This document shows positions 36,461 to 45,423 of a stretch of 64,000 nt of DNA, piece after piece. The DNA comes from Gemmatimonadota bacterium. GTDB lineage: Bacteria > Latescibacterota > UBA2968. The position numbers and the translations under genes are program-made. Numbering within the stretch: position 1 is the first letter of the stretch; each line of letters begins with the position of its first letter. The notes beneath the pieces were generated by a model that saw only the letters and a list, made by a program, of their open reading frames with translations, did no database searches and was not told where the DNA came from. The stretch is taken from contig PAXL01000046.1 in assembly GCA_002714465.1 (NCBI GenBank), positions 64,797 to 128,796 of the forward strand. Reading direction: 5' to 3'.

Positions 36461-37717
36461 TCATACTTTCGAGGGATTCTCACGGGCGGTGTCTAGTGAG
36501 GCTCGATGCCACATGGCTTCAAAGGTTGCAGACCCGTCGTCCTCGCTAACAGAGAGTGAGGAGCCCAATTCAGAGATCGGCTGCGCATCCTTTGTATACA
36601 CGTTATGCAGTTCCTGTTTGCTGACTGCATACCGCGTCACCTCGCCACTTTGCCTTTTATACTCATAAATATGGCGCGGAGGGTTAACCCACGAGTAGTC
36701 GACCGCATATCGTCTTATGGCACTCCGGTCGAGCCGAACGCCTAGTCCGGGTCGCTTCGGGACGGGGACGAATCCACCACGAATCTCGTGATCCATCGTG
36801 ATGAGCTGTGACTCCCAGATGTTCATGCACGTGATTGCTGGCCACTTGGCTTGGGAAAACACCGCACCCAAGTGGGCCGCCCACGCCGTGGTGATGCCTG
36901 TGCCCACCAGCTGAAGCCAAAACGGCTTGTTCGCCTCGTCGCACACAGCTGCCTGCCTCGTTAGGCGATTTGCCCCCGCGCATAGCACGAAACCGTCCGC
37001 AACATCCTCCTTCAGGGTCGTTGTGATCGGCGGATTGCCGTAATGCATGGCTACTGGTTTTGACGTTTGGGTGCGGATCTGTCGGTTGCCGGCAACATCG
37101 CTCTGGGGAATCGGGGTTTCGATCATGGCGATCTCCTTGAACACTTCCATTTGTCTGAGGTGAGGGATCGCGTTTGCCGAGTTGCCAAGCGTGCCGTTGT
37201 AGTCCAGATCGAGATGGAAGCCGGCCGGGACGACCTTCCGAATAGCCGTCACAGCCGCTTCCAGGTCGAACCAGGGCCTGGCCTTTAGCTTGGCGCTCGT
37301 GTATCCCGCGTCGACAGCTTGTCTGCATTCCTCCGCCCATCCTTCAGGCGGCATGTCCATGTTCCACCAAGAGATCGGGCACCAGTCTCGGATTTTCGAG
37401 CCGAGCAATGCGTGAACGGGGACTGACTGGATCTTGGCAACCGCATCGAAAAGAGCCATCTGAACGCCCGCACCAAGCGAATCGTCCCACATGACCTCTG
37501 CTGCGCGCCTGCCGAGCGCACGATCATAGATGTCCTCTGGGACCTTTGCCCAGGTGTAGTTCGGGATCGTTTCACCGTAGCCCTTCACGCCGCCGGTCAG
37601 GGTGACGGTGCAGATCTGAACAATCCTCCAGTGGGGCAGCCAATACTGGAGATGGAATCCCGCGTGTGCGGTGAAAGGAATATCGAGATAGATGAATTCA
37701 ATGTTTTCTATGCGCAT
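36461..37717 (-). CDS. Enolase-superfamily protein with an altered metal site
   Basis: A 418 aa mandelate racemase/muconate cycloisomerase-like protein. The capping domain (DIPFTAHAGFHLQYWLPHWR) and barrel are recognisable, with K-x-K in SAKLKARPW, a first metal ligand in HLDLDYNG and a second in IAMIETPIPQ. At the third ligand position, where the superfamily has Glu or Asp (GGE or ADE), the sequence is PVAMHYGNPP, with His. No clear catalytic His-Asp pair follows; the region reads LQLVGTGITTAWAAHLG. About 70 extra C-terminal residues extend past the usual end. It may use a different metal geometry or be non-catalytic. It is divergent from the Gfo/Idh/MocA gene at 37851. Confidence 0.82.
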   Translation of the reverse strand: MRIENIEFIYLDIPFTAHAGFHLQYWLPHWRIVQICTVTLTGGVKGYGETIPNYTWAKVPEDIYDRALGRRAAEVMWDDSLGAGVQMALFDAVAKIQSVPVHALLGSKIRDWCPISWWNMDMPPEGWAEECRQAVDAGYTSAKLKARPWFDLEAAVTAIRKVVPAGFHLDLDYNGTLGNSANAIPHLRQMEVFKEIAMIETPIPQSDVAGNRQIRTQTSKPVAMHYGNPPITTTLKEDVADGFVLCAGANRLTRQAAVCDEANKPFWLQLVGTGITTAWAAHLGAVFSQAKWPAITCMNIWESQLITMDHEIRGGFVPVPKRPGLGVRLDRSAIRRYAVDYSWVNPPRHIYEYKRQSGEVTRYAVSKQELHNVYTKDAQPISELGSSLSVSEDDGSATFEAMWHRASLDTARENPSKV

Positions 37718-37850
37718 GTTGGCCTCCTCTCATAGGGCTGGCGCGGTGCATCTGGCGTTCGCCACGCCCAAGCCGATGAAGCCTTGGCTTGGGCGATCCG
37801 ATTTGCTTATTTGCGGTCTCAGCTGAAATTGAGCACACCAAGGAGATTTT

Positions 37851-38846
37851 ATGTCACAGAAGCTAATTCACATCGGTGTCGGGGGAAGAGGAAAGTGGCC
37901 AATTAATATGGTCCCGAATCGAGATGACTTCGATACCGTCGGTCTCGTTGACATTCGAGAGGACCATCTGGAAACCGCCATGGGCGTGACTGGCCTGAGG
38001 GAGTCGGCTTGCTTCAGGACGCTAGATCAGGCGTTGAATAAGGTTGCCTGTAACGCGGTCGTTGTGGCAACGCCGCCCGCACTTCACACAGAGCACTGCC
38101 TGATGGCGCTCCGGGCAGGCAAGCACGTTCTTGTCGAGAAACCATTCACTAAGAGTCTTGCGGATTCCAAGATGCTTGTCGATGAGGCCGAAAAGCACGG
38201 TGTGACCATCTGCGTGTCGCAGAACGCAAAATACAACTCCGCCTCGGTAACTATGAACCGACTGATTCGCGAAGAGGCCTATGGTAAGGCCTGCTTTGGG
38301 ATGCACATTGCACTGAGCTGGCGGAAGAAAGGTGTACATCACTCTGGGGAAGACACACACAGCTACCTTTGGGAGCGAGGGATCCACGACTTCGACACCA
38401 TGAGGTTCAGGTTCGCCGACACGCCAAAGCGCATGTGGGCACACGACTTCAACCCACCCTGGAGCCCCTATATGGCTGGCGCAGGGGCTCACGCGTGGAT
38501 CGAGTTTGAAGGTGGAGCGACCTGCGGTTACCTCTGCTGCTTCGAGTCTCACAAGAAGGCCGGGATGAGCCGTATCGATGTGGAGGGTGGAACGCTAGAG
38601 CTCGAAGGAGGCAAACTGACGCTTAAGCATCGCGAGCGAGACGAAGCGGAAGAGATACCGCTCGATGAATGCCCTGACTCGACCACGGTGATAATGAACA
38701 AATGGTCCGACTACCTGAGGAAGGGCATCGAGCCCGAGTTCTCAGGACGCAACAACTTGGCGACGGTCGCAATGGTTGAAGGGTGTGGTGTTGCGTCGGA
38801 GGAAGGTCGTGTCGTGGACTTCAAGCAGTATCTGGAAGAGGGCTAG
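37851..38846 (+). CDS. Gfo/Idh/MocA-family oxidoreductase
   Basis: A 331 aa NAD(P)-dependent oxidoreductase. The nucleotide-binding loop is IGVGGRGKWPINM, the cofactor motif LVEKPFTKSLADSK, and the substrate domain contains ERGIHDFDTMRF, the usual catalytic helix. ATG at 37851 has AAGGAG 6 bases upstream. Its stop overlaps the GTG of the following hydrolase, so the two are translationally coupled. It probably acts with the divergently encoded enolase-like protein in breaking down one class of sugar acid; the substrate is not known. Confidence 0.9.
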   Translation: MSQKLIHIGVGGRGKWPINMVPNRDDFDTVGLVDIREDHLETAMGVTGLRESACFRTLDQALNKVACNAVVVATPPALHTEHCLMALRAGKHVLVEKPFTKSLADSKMLVDEAEKHGVTICVSQNAKYNSASVTMNRLIREEAYGKACFGMHIALSWRKKGVHHSGEDTHSYLWERGIHDFDTMRFRFADTPKRMWAHDFNPPWSPYMAGAGAHAWIEFEGGATCGYLCCFESHKKAGMSRIDVEGGTLELEGGKLTLKHRERDEAEEIPLDECPDSTTVIMNKWSDYLRKGIEPEFSGRNNLATVAMVEGCGVASEEGRVVDFKQYLEEG

Positions 38847-39997
38847 TGGCTGCCCCAGAGAATGTGATTGGTGCCTATGGCCCGTGGGTTTCTGGGCTTG
38901 CCGGGAAAGAGTCCGGCCGGCTATCATTCCTGCAACCCGAGTTCACCGATGTCCACGCCTGGCGTAGACACGCAAAAGGTCGGGCGCTGACGTGTATTGC
39001 GCAGCCGGAGTGTGGTCCAGCCAGAGATGTCCGGGTAGACGAGCAGATCTCCTATAAGGGTTTGCACATCGAGCATCTGTCTTGGCAACTCGACGGGGGT
39101 CCTCGAACGGAGGCCGTTTTCCTGAAGCCGGAGAATTCCGAGGGTCCGCTGCCCGGAGTACTCGGTCTCCACTGTCATGGAGGGAAGAAGTACTTTGGTA
39201 AGCGCAAGATTGCACGATGGTCAGATGACGTACATCCCCTACTCGAAGATCACCACTCACATTATTACGGGGGAACAGCTTGGGCCAACGAGCTCGCGAA
39301 ACGGGGTTACGCAGTACTCGTCCACGACACCTTCCCCTTTGCGAGCCGTCGAGTTCGTACCGAAGACGTGTCCGAGCAACTTCGTGGTGGTCTCACGGAC
39401 GATAATTCAGAAGACGCAAAGAACATTGCTGCCTACGATGGATGGGCAGCTGAGCACGAGAGCGTTGTTGCAAAATCCCTCTTCTGCGGTGGAACAACCT
39501 GGCCAGGTGTCTTTCTTGCGGAAGACCAACGAGCACTCGATGTCTTAAGTGCTCGTGATGATGTTGACCCCGATCGACTCGGGTGCGGTGGACTCTCAGG
39601 CGGCGGGATGCGAACGGTGTTTCTGGGAGGGCTCGACGACCGGATCAAGTGCGCCGTCTGTGTGGGCATGATGTCCACCTGGCGTGACTACCTACTGGAT
39701 AAGTGTCATATCCACACGTGGATGGTGTTTGTTCCGCTCCTCCCACGTGATCTAGACTACTGCGAGATTCTTGGATGTCGTGTGCCTCTCCCGACGATGA
39801 TCCTGAACGACAGCGATGATAAGCTGTTCACGCTTTCAGAAATGGAGCGTGCAGACGAGACACTGAAACGGGTGTATGCGAAGGCCGGTGCGCTCGATCG
39901 CTATTGCTGTAACTTCTATCCTGGGCCTCACAAATTCGATCTCGAGATGCAGGCGGACGCCTTCGACTGGTTCGACCGCTGGCTTCGCGACATTTAG
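38846..39997 (+). CDS. Alpha/beta hydrolase, acetyl-xylan-esterase/dienelactone-hydrolase-like
   Basis: A 383 aa serine hydrolase. The oxyanion region is LGLHCHGGKKYF, the nucleophile elbow CGGLSGGGMRT, the acid is in ILNDSDDKLFT and the His in PGPHKFDLEM. The fold and length resemble family 7 acetyl esterases and related hydrolases found in polysaccharide-degradation loci. There is no signal peptide. GTG at 38846 shares its first base with the TAG of the upstream gene; a longer frame from 38783 is overlap only. Likely substrate is a sugar ester or lactone produced or used by its partner oxidoreductase. Confidence 0.85.
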   Translation: MAAPENVIGAYGPWVSGLAGKESGRLSFLQPEFTDVHAWRRHAKGRALTCIAQPECGPARDVRVDEQISYKGLHIEHLSWQLDGGPRTEAVFLKPENSEGPLPGVLGLHCHGGKKYFGKRKIARWSDDVHPLLEDHHSHYYGGTAWANELAKRGYAVLVHDTFPFASRRVRTEDVSEQLRGGLTDDNSEDAKNIAAYDGWAAEHESVVAKSLFCGGTTWPGVFLAEDQRALDVLSARDDVDPDRLGCGGLSGGGMRTVFLGGLDDRIKCAVCVGMMSTWRDYLLDKCHIHTWMVFVPLLPRDLDYCEILGCRVPLPTMILNDSDDKLFTLSEMERADETLKRVYAKAGALDRYCCNFYPGPHKFDLEMQADAFDWFDRWLRDI

Positions 39998-40006
39998 GAG
40001 CAGAGT

Positions 40007-40498
40007 ATGCCTTCGTTTGATGTGGTTAACAAAGTTGATATGCAGGAAGTCTCCAACACTGTGAACAATGCAAGCAAAGAGATCACCCAGCGATACGATT
40101 TCAGGGGCTCGAACACGGAGCTAGAGTGGGACAGCAAGACCAACCATATCGTCGTTCGGACGGAAGACGAGATGAAGATGGAGGCTGTGCGCGAGATCCT
40201 GATTAATCACGCAACGCGTCGGAATCTCGAAGCCGGATCACTGGATTTTAAAGACGTGGAGGCTGCCGGCGGCAAAACGATGCGTCGAGAGGTGCATATC
40301 CGACAGGGGATCGAGCAGGATATCGCCAAGACAATCGTGAAGGATGTTAAGGACACGAAGCTGAAGGTTCAGGTAGCAATCCAAGGGGATGAACTTCGTG
40401 TGTCAGGCAAGAAGCGCGACGATCTGCAGAGCGTGATCAAGTTGCTGAAGTCTGGAGGATACGATGTCCCGTTGCAGTTTGTGAACATCCGTGACTGA
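40007..40498 (+). CDS. yajQ: YajQ family nucleotide-binding protein
   Basis: A 163 aa protein of the UPF0234/YajQ family, reported as a cyclic-di-GMP-binding effector in some pathogens and as a nucleic-acid-binding protein otherwise. The conserved beginning MPSFDVVNKVDMQEVSNTV, the block QRYDFRGSNTELEW and the end VPLQFVNIRD are diagnostic. It consists of two ferredoxin-like halves (about 1-90 and 91-163). ATG at 40007 has AGGAG 6 bases upstream. It lies 9 bases after the hydrolase, apparently in the same transcript, though its job is unrelated to sugar breakdown. Confidence 0.95.
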   Translation: MPSFDVVNKVDMQEVSNTVNNASKEITQRYDFRGSNTELEWDSKTNHIVVRTEDEMKMEAVREILINHATRRNLEAGSLDFKDVEAAGGKTMRREVHIRQGIEQDIAKTIVKDVKDTKLKVQVAIQGDELRVSGKKRDDLQSVIKLLKSGGYDVPLQFVNIRD

Positions 40499-40514
40499 AT
40501 TAGAAGGAACTGAA

Positions 40515-41396
40515 ATGGAAGGGACAGAATACAGGCGAGCTCCGAAGGGGTTTACGAACGAGCAATGGGACACCTTCATGGAGAAGGGCATTCTCGTTAT
40601 CGAGAATGCCCTCTCGGACGCGGAGGTCGACCGCTACGTCGAAATGATTGACCGGGCGGTGGCGGACGACCCGAAGTATGATTCGACGAAACACTTTGGA
40701 CCTAACAACATCGTAGAGCGATATCCTGAGTTTGCCGAGCTGATCGATCACGAACGGCACGTGGGGTATATGTATGATGTCTACGGAGAGCTCCTTAAGC
40801 TTCACATCTCACAGATTTTCCTTAGGCCCCAAGACGGGAGTCACAATATGTGGCATCCTGATGGTGCACGAGCTGTGCCGTATGGCGTTTTTGCAGCCGA
40901 ATTGCCGATGCAGATCAAGGTTTCTTACTGGCTGACCGGTCTGCCCGAAGCCCAGATGGGCAACTTCGTCTGTATGCCGGGCAGCCACCGCCGGCAGACC
41001 TTTCCGCATTATGACACACACGACAGCGTGCCTGGCGAGATGGTCCTGAAGGTGCCTAAGGGTACGATGACCTTGATGCACTGCAACACGTGGCATCGGG
41101 TGGAGCCGAACTGCTCGAATACGGTTCGGAAGAACATCTTCCTGGCCTACTGCCCATCTTGGATCTGCGAAGCGGATCGACACAAGTGCGACTCTGAATA
41201 CTTGGCCACCCTGAATCGTGAGCAGCGGATTATTATGCGATCCTACGACAGTGGGTATGCGAGAACAAAGCCACCAGCCGATGATTTTCCACTCTTCTTG
41301 GATCGAAGGACGGGAGAGCCAGCGGATACGGATTCTGATCCGAACGTGGCGCTTCATCGAAGGAAGCGAAAGACAGCCGTTGAGCAGGGATTATAG
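40515..41396 (+). CDS. Phytanoyl-CoA dioxygenase (PhyH) family protein
   Basis: Fe(II)/2-oxoglutarate-dependent oxygenase of 293 aa. The iron ligands are the H-x-D in MWHPDGARA and the distal His in CNTWHRVEPN. The 2-oxoglutarate Arg follows in NTVRKNIFLAY. PhyH family members hydroxylate lipids and many other small molecules, and they are strongly expanded in several marine uncultured phyla. ATG at 40515 has AAGGAA 6 bases upstream; GTG at 40491 would overlap yajQ. The C-terminus is Arg/Lys-rich. Substrate cannot be inferred. Confidence 0.9.
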   Translation: MEGTEYRRAPKGFTNEQWDTFMEKGILVIENALSDAEVDRYVEMIDRAVADDPKYDSTKHFGPNNIVERYPEFAELIDHERHVGYMYDVYGELLKLHISQIFLRPQDGSHNMWHPDGARAVPYGVFAAELPMQIKVSYWLTGLPEAQMGNFVCMPGSHRRQTFPHYDTHDSVPGEMVLKVPKGTMTLMHCNTWHRVEPNCSNTVRKNIFLAYCPSWICEADRHKCDSEYLATLNREQRIIMRSYDSGYARTKPPADDFPLFLDRRTGEPADTDSDPNVALHRRKRKTAVEQGL

Positions 41397-41478
41397 GCAG
41401 ACGGTATCTAATACGTAGGCCTGTTCTATACTGCAAGGCGGGTACACGTGGACCTGCTTTACCCGTTTCGAGGTGTGT

Positions 41479-42189
41479 ATGGACTTGGCGAACAAATGTG
41501 CGATCGTGACCGGAGGCGGTCGAGGGATCGGCCGCCATACAGCTCTTCTGCTGGCCGAAAAGGGAGTGAGTGTTGTTGTTGTCGCTCGATCAGACGCAGA
41601 GACAAAGGGCGTGGCGGAAGAGATTCGCGAAGCCGGAGGCGAGGCCGTTTCCTGGCCTGCGGATGTGACCAGTCCTGAAGAAATTCAAGGAGCTGTGGGT
41701 GGGGCGGTCCGGGCTTATGGGGGGGTTGATGTTTTGGTCAACAATGCTGGTGTGGCGATTCACAATCCGATACCCAAGATCCGGATGGAGGATTGGGAAC
41801 GAAACATTTCCGTCAATCTTACAGGTACTTTCGTCTGCACACAGGCTGTGTTTCAGCACATGTGTGATCGAGGTGCCGGACACATCATCAATGTCTCATC
41901 GGTATCGGGTGTGCGAGGTCACCAGAATGGTGGCGCCTACTGCGCATCGAAATTCGGCGTCGTCGGTTTCACGGAAGTCACTGATGTCGAGGGTAAGCCG
42001 TTCGGCGTAAAGGCTTCCGTCGTCTGCCCTGGACCTGTGGATACTCGCATGAGGAGAGAGAATCATCCGGACGACATTCTGGAGCACCTCACCCAGCCTG
42101 AGGATATTGCTCAAGCGGTCGTGTTTCTACTGGAGCAGCCGAAAGAAGCCCACACGCTGTCGATGGTTGTCAGAACCCCGTTGATGTGA
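41479..42189 (+). CDS. Short-chain dehydrogenase/reductase (SDR)
   Basis: A 236 aa classical SDR. It has the cofactor motif VTGGGRGIGRHTA, NNAGVAIHNP, the catalytic Ser in NVSSVSGVRG and YCASK with the Tyr-x3-Lys pair. CPGPVDTRM closes the active site. The absence of an acidic residue after strand two (VVVVARSDAET) suggests NADP(H) preference, as inference. ATG at 41479 is preferred over GTG at 41473. It is followed after 6 bases by a D-2-hydroxyacid dehydrogenase and then a heparinase-like enzyme, so it likely reduces a sugar-derived keto compound such as 4-deoxy-5-keto-uronate-type products. Confidence 0.9.
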   Translation: MDLANKCAIVTGGGRGIGRHTALLLAEKGVSVVVVARSDAETKGVAEEIREAGGEAVSWPADVTSPEEIQGAVGGAVRAYGGVDVLVNNAGVAIHNPIPKIRMEDWERNISVNLTGTFVCTQAVFQHMCDRGAGHIINVSSVSGVRGHQNGGAYCASKFGVVGFTEVTDVEGKPFGVKASVVCPGPVDTRMRRENHPDDILEHLTQPEDIAQAVVFLLEQPKEAHTLSMVVRTPLM

Positions 42190-42195
42190 GGTCTT

Positions 42196-43140
42196 GTGAA
42201 GATCCTTGTGACAATCGATCTAGCGCATAGGCACCTTCAAAGGCTGCGGAATGCGGGTGAGGATGTGGAGGTCGCAGTTGCTACGTCGAAGGAGGATGCC
42301 CTCGATCGCATACCTGAGGCGGAAATTCTTGTCGGCGGGTTTAACCTCGAGCTGTATCGCCGGGCTGAACGTCTGCGCTGGGTACAGTCATGGGGTGCCG
42401 GTGTTGACGGGGTGCTATTCAAAGAATTCGTCGAAAGTGACATCCGGTTGACGAGCGCGAAGGGGACGGTTGGTGTTCATCTTGCCGAACAAGCGATGGC
42501 GCTTCTGTTAAGTCTGACCCGAGGGGTCGCAACGGCTATCCGCGAGTCCAGGTGGGATAATCGCACACAGATCCGTCGAGCGTCGTGGGAACTGATTGAC
42601 AGGACCATGGGGATCGTTGGCCTTGGTGGCACGGGACGAGATCTCGCTTTTCGGGCTTCGGCGTTCGGAACCCGAATCCTTGCGGTGGACCCGGAGGATG
42701 TTGACATACCGGAGTGCGTGGAGTCGTGTTGGAAGATGGATCGGCTGCACGACCTGTTGAGGGAATCAGACATCGTGTCAATCTGCGCTCCGTTGACACC
42801 GGACACCGAGGGCTTGTTCGATGCCGCAGCATTCGAAGCGATGCAAGAGCATGCTATTTTGATCAACGTGACTCGTGGGCGAATTGTCGATGAAGAGGCC
42901 CTGCTTCATGCCCTGAAGGAAAGACAGATCGGCGGAGCCGGACTCGATGTCACACCAGACGAACCTCTACCTGAAAATCACGGACTCTGGACACTCCCAA
43001 ACGTCGTAATCACGCCGCACACGGCTGGGGGCTCACCCAACAGAGACGATCGGCTCCTCGATCTGATCACGGCGAACATCGATCGCTTTCGGAAAGGCGA
43101 GTCGCTACTCAGCGAGATCGACAAGCGGAAGGGCTACTAA
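42196..43140 (+). CDS. D-2-hydroxyacid dehydrogenase
   Basis: NAD(P)-dependent reductase or oxidase of 2-keto/2-hydroxy acids, 314 aa. The Rossmann motif MGIVGLGGTGRDLAFRA is at about residue 133. The catalytic Arg is in INVTRGRIVDEEAL, the Glu in DVTPDEPLP and the His in ITPHTAGGS. All three catalytic residues are present. It starts with GTG at 42196, 6 bases after the SDR stop, and its TAA is directly followed by the ATG of the lyase-like gene. In this context it may act on glyoxylate-, hydroxypyruvate- or keto-sugar-acid-like intermediates. Confidence 0.92.
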   Translation: MKILVTIDLAHRHLQRLRNAGEDVEVAVATSKEDALDRIPEAEILVGGFNLELYRRAERLRWVQSWGAGVDGVLFKEFVESDIRLTSAKGTVGVHLAEQAMALLLSLTRGVATAIRESRWDNRTQIRRASWELIDRTMGIVGLGGTGRDLAFRASAFGTRILAVDPEDVDIPECVESCWKMDRLHDLLRESDIVSICAPLTPDTEGLFDAAAFEAMQEHAILINVTRGRIVDEEALLHALKERQIGGAGLDVTPDEPLPENHGLWTLPNVVITPHTAGGSPNRDDRLLDLITANIDRFRKGESLLSEIDKRKGY

Positions 43141-44910
43141 ATGGACATGCTGCTCAGAAATATCACTATGCCGGAGTTGGCGCAGATGTACCGGCGCAAC
43201 AGAAGGCGCTCACCCGCGCCCTATCTTCTCGATAAAAAGGCTGTCGCGGTTGCTCGACGGAATGCGAAACGGAATGGGCAGTGGGACGACCTCAGCCGGA
43301 ACTTCAATCCGGATCAGCCGATTCCTGCGATCAAGCGGTCCGCTTACAGGAATTACCAGCGGATCGGGGATCGCTCTGTTCCTCAGGCGGCCAACGGTGC
43401 GCGCCGCCAGGAACTGCAAAAGGCGTTCCTCGCCCTTTGGCTGGGCCATCCCAAGGCTGATGTGGACTACCTCCAAGACCTTCTTTGGGCCTACTGCGAT
43501 CAGTGGACATGGGTCATGGCTGCCCACGAAGGTCGGCAGATCGACCTCGGTTCGGCGTCACTCACGGCGACGTTCGCCGAAATTCTTCACGTACTGGGTG
43601 ATCGACTTGAGTCGGAGGTCGTGGATCGAATATCACAGGAGATCGACCGCCGCACTTTCAAGATCTTCTCGGAATACCAGCATCTTGACGGATGGGAAAC
43701 GGTTCGGATGAACTGGAACCACGTGTGTAACGGAGAGATCATCCGAGCGGCCCTGTATCAGGTCGAAAATCCTCAGCACCTGGCTCGTCTGACGCATGCG
43801 GCAATCCAGAACCTGACTTATGCGCTTGACGGATTCGCTTCTGACGGGGGATGCGAGGAAGGGCCGGGTTACTGGGGATACGGTTTCGGGCACTACCTGT
43901 ATGTGGCTGAGGCATTGTATCAGAAGACGAATGGCGCCCTTGACCTATTTCAGGGGGATTGGATCGACGCGATCTGTCGCTACCCCTTGGCTGCGCACAT
44001 CAAAGACCACCTAAGATCTACATTCGCTGACTCGAGCCACGGTTACATCCCGCTCCGGGCTGCGCAGATAATCAACGAACACAAGGAACTTCCGGAACTC
44101 TATAACCTCTGTGAGGCACACAGGGATCGAACCTTGAAGCCTGGAAGCCCGCACGAGCTCGCGACATACACCGGCTACAAGCAGATCGGGAAGGCCGACC
44201 CGAAAGACTATTTCCTGCCCGGCCTAGGCCAGGTGAAGATGCGTAGCAAGCCTGGCCGAAAATCGCTTACGCTGATGGCCATCGCAGGACATAACGGTGT
44301 TCCACACAACCACAACGACATCGGCAGCTTCATTCTTCACAGGGGGAGCAAGCTCTGGCTTACCGACCCTGGTGGGCCGGTCTATACACGCAAGACCTTC
44401 GGGCCCGATCGATATGACATCGTTTTCTGCAATTCTCGCGGACACTCTGTGCCGGTCATCAACGGGAAACTGCAGCAGCCAGGTGCCAAATATCGTGGCA
44501 AAATAAGGGTTCAGGGATTGAATGAGGTAGGTCTGAAAACGGCTACTGTCGACATGACCCGGGCCTATCCCGCAGGCACGGTCGATTCTCTCGTTCGAAC
44601 TTTCGAACTCGATCCAAGGCAAAATTGTCTGACGTTGAAAGACTCGTATCGGTTCGGTCGCAAGCCTCGAGCACTTGAAGAGGCTTTCATAACCTTCGAA
44701 AAGGCCCGTGTTCTGCCAGGGGGGCGAGTTGTTCAGGTGGGTCCCAAGGGGGATGGGATCAAGCTCTCGGCCCTTGAGAAGGGCAAATTCTCTGTTGAGG
44801 CTCTCGTCGAGGAGTCGAGGGAAGGGAGGGCTGATCAGACGATTCAGCGGATCACCTTCATACCCAGAACTCTTGAAAAAGAAATGATTCTAGTGTTCGA
44901 AATTCAATAA
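43141..44910 (+). CDS. Heparinase II/III-like polysaccharide lyase
   Basis: A 589 aa protein with an N-terminal alpha/alpha-toroid and C-terminal beta-sandwich, as in the heparinase II/III group. Key blocks are MNWNHVCNGEIIRAAL and CEEGPGYWGYGFGHYLYVAE, in the catalytic toroid with Asn, Tyr and His. Others are NGVPHNHNDIGSFILHRG, the metal and active-site segment starting the beta domain, and NSRGHSVPVINGK. Such enzymes cleave acidic polysaccharides by beta-elimination. I see no signal peptide, so it probably works in the cytoplasm on imported oligosaccharides. The ATG follows the preceding TAA with no gap. A promoter for the next gene lies just downstream. Confidence 0.87.
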   Translation: MDMLLRNITMPELAQMYRRNRRRSPAPYLLDKKAVAVARRNAKRNGQWDDLSRNFNPDQPIPAIKRSAYRNYQRIGDRSVPQAANGARRQELQKAFLALWLGHPKADVDYLQDLLWAYCDQWTWVMAAHEGRQIDLGSASLTATFAEILHVLGDRLESEVVDRISQEIDRRTFKIFSEYQHLDGWETVRMNWNHVCNGEIIRAALYQVENPQHLARLTHAAIQNLTYALDGFASDGGCEEGPGYWGYGFGHYLYVAEALYQKTNGALDLFQGDWIDAICRYPLAAHIKDHLRSTFADSSHGYIPLRAAQIINEHKELPELYNLCEAHRDRTLKPGSPHELATYTGYKQIGKADPKDYFLPGLGQVKMRSKPGRKSLTLMAIAGHNGVPHNHNDIGSFILHRGSKLWLTDPGGPVYTRKTFGPDRYDIVFCNSRGHSVPVINGKLQQPGAKYRGKIRVQGLNEVGLKTATVDMTRAYPAGTVDSLVRTFELDPRQNCLTLKDSYRFGRKPRALEEAFITFEKARVLPGGRVVQVGPKGDGIKLSALEKGKFSVEALVEESREGRADQTIQRITFIPRTLEKEMILVFEIQ

Positions 44911-44914
44911 CCTG

Positions 44915-44943
44915 TTGAAATCCTGTGATATTGTGCCTACTTA
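44915..44943 (+). promoter_or_regulatory. Putative promoter of the small membrane protein gene
   Basis: TTGAAA at 44915-44920 and TACTTA at 44938-44943 are spaced by 17 bases, 71 bases upstream of the ATG at 45015. The whole gap from 44911 to 45014 is AT-rich. Confidence 0.35.
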
Positions 44944-45014
44944 TAGAATATAGGTGTATACTGCAGCAGCTATCTGACCTATAGAGCTCTCCAACGAACA
45001 GGTCTAAAGTTGTT

Positions 45015-45227
45015 ATGCCGAAAACTGGGAAAAGCCAAACAGGTACGATTGTCATCGCGATCGTGATACTCGCGCTCGGAGCGGTTATCTACTTCGTTGT
45101 ATCGGGGCAATGGGGTACCAAGCGCTTCCGTGGCATCGAGAAGTTCCGGGGGGATCGTATCGAAGAGATCGAGAATCGCAAGCTTGGGTTAGATATCGAC
45201 TCTCTCATCGGAACGCCGATCAGCTGA
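45015..45227 (+). CDS. Small single-pass membrane protein
   Basis: A 70 aa protein I do not recognise. A basic start (MPKTGKSQ) precedes one membrane helix at about residues 10-30 (IVIAIVILALGAVIYFVV), then a charged cytoplasmic or periplasmic tail with RGIEKFRGDRIEEIENRK. It has its own putative promoter and a perfect terminator, so it is an independent short transcript. That arrangement supports it as a real gene despite its size. Confidence 0.6.
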   Translation: MPKTGKSQTGTIVIAIVILALGAVIYFVVSGQWGTKRFRGIEKFRGDRIEEIENRKLGLDIDSLIGTPIS

Positions 45228-45252
45228 CCTCACGGATAGAGCGAACAAGGGA

Positions 45253-45285
45253 GGGATGCCGGTATACCGGCATCCCTGTTTTTTT
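45253..45285 (+). terminator. Perfect rho-independent terminator
   Basis: The stem GGGATGCCGG pairs with CCGGCATCCC around a TATA loop, followed by a run of seven T. It ends the small membrane protein transcript. Confidence 0.92.
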
Positions 45286-45423
45286 GTGTGAATGAGCACA
45301 AACCGTAAAAGCCCTGAGAAACCCAAGCAAGACACTTCGAAGGCGCCGGGATCTCCTTTACTGTAGGCGTGGTTTGGTCCCAAGGCGACGGACACAGCAA
45401 AACTTCTCTGACTAGGAACAAAC

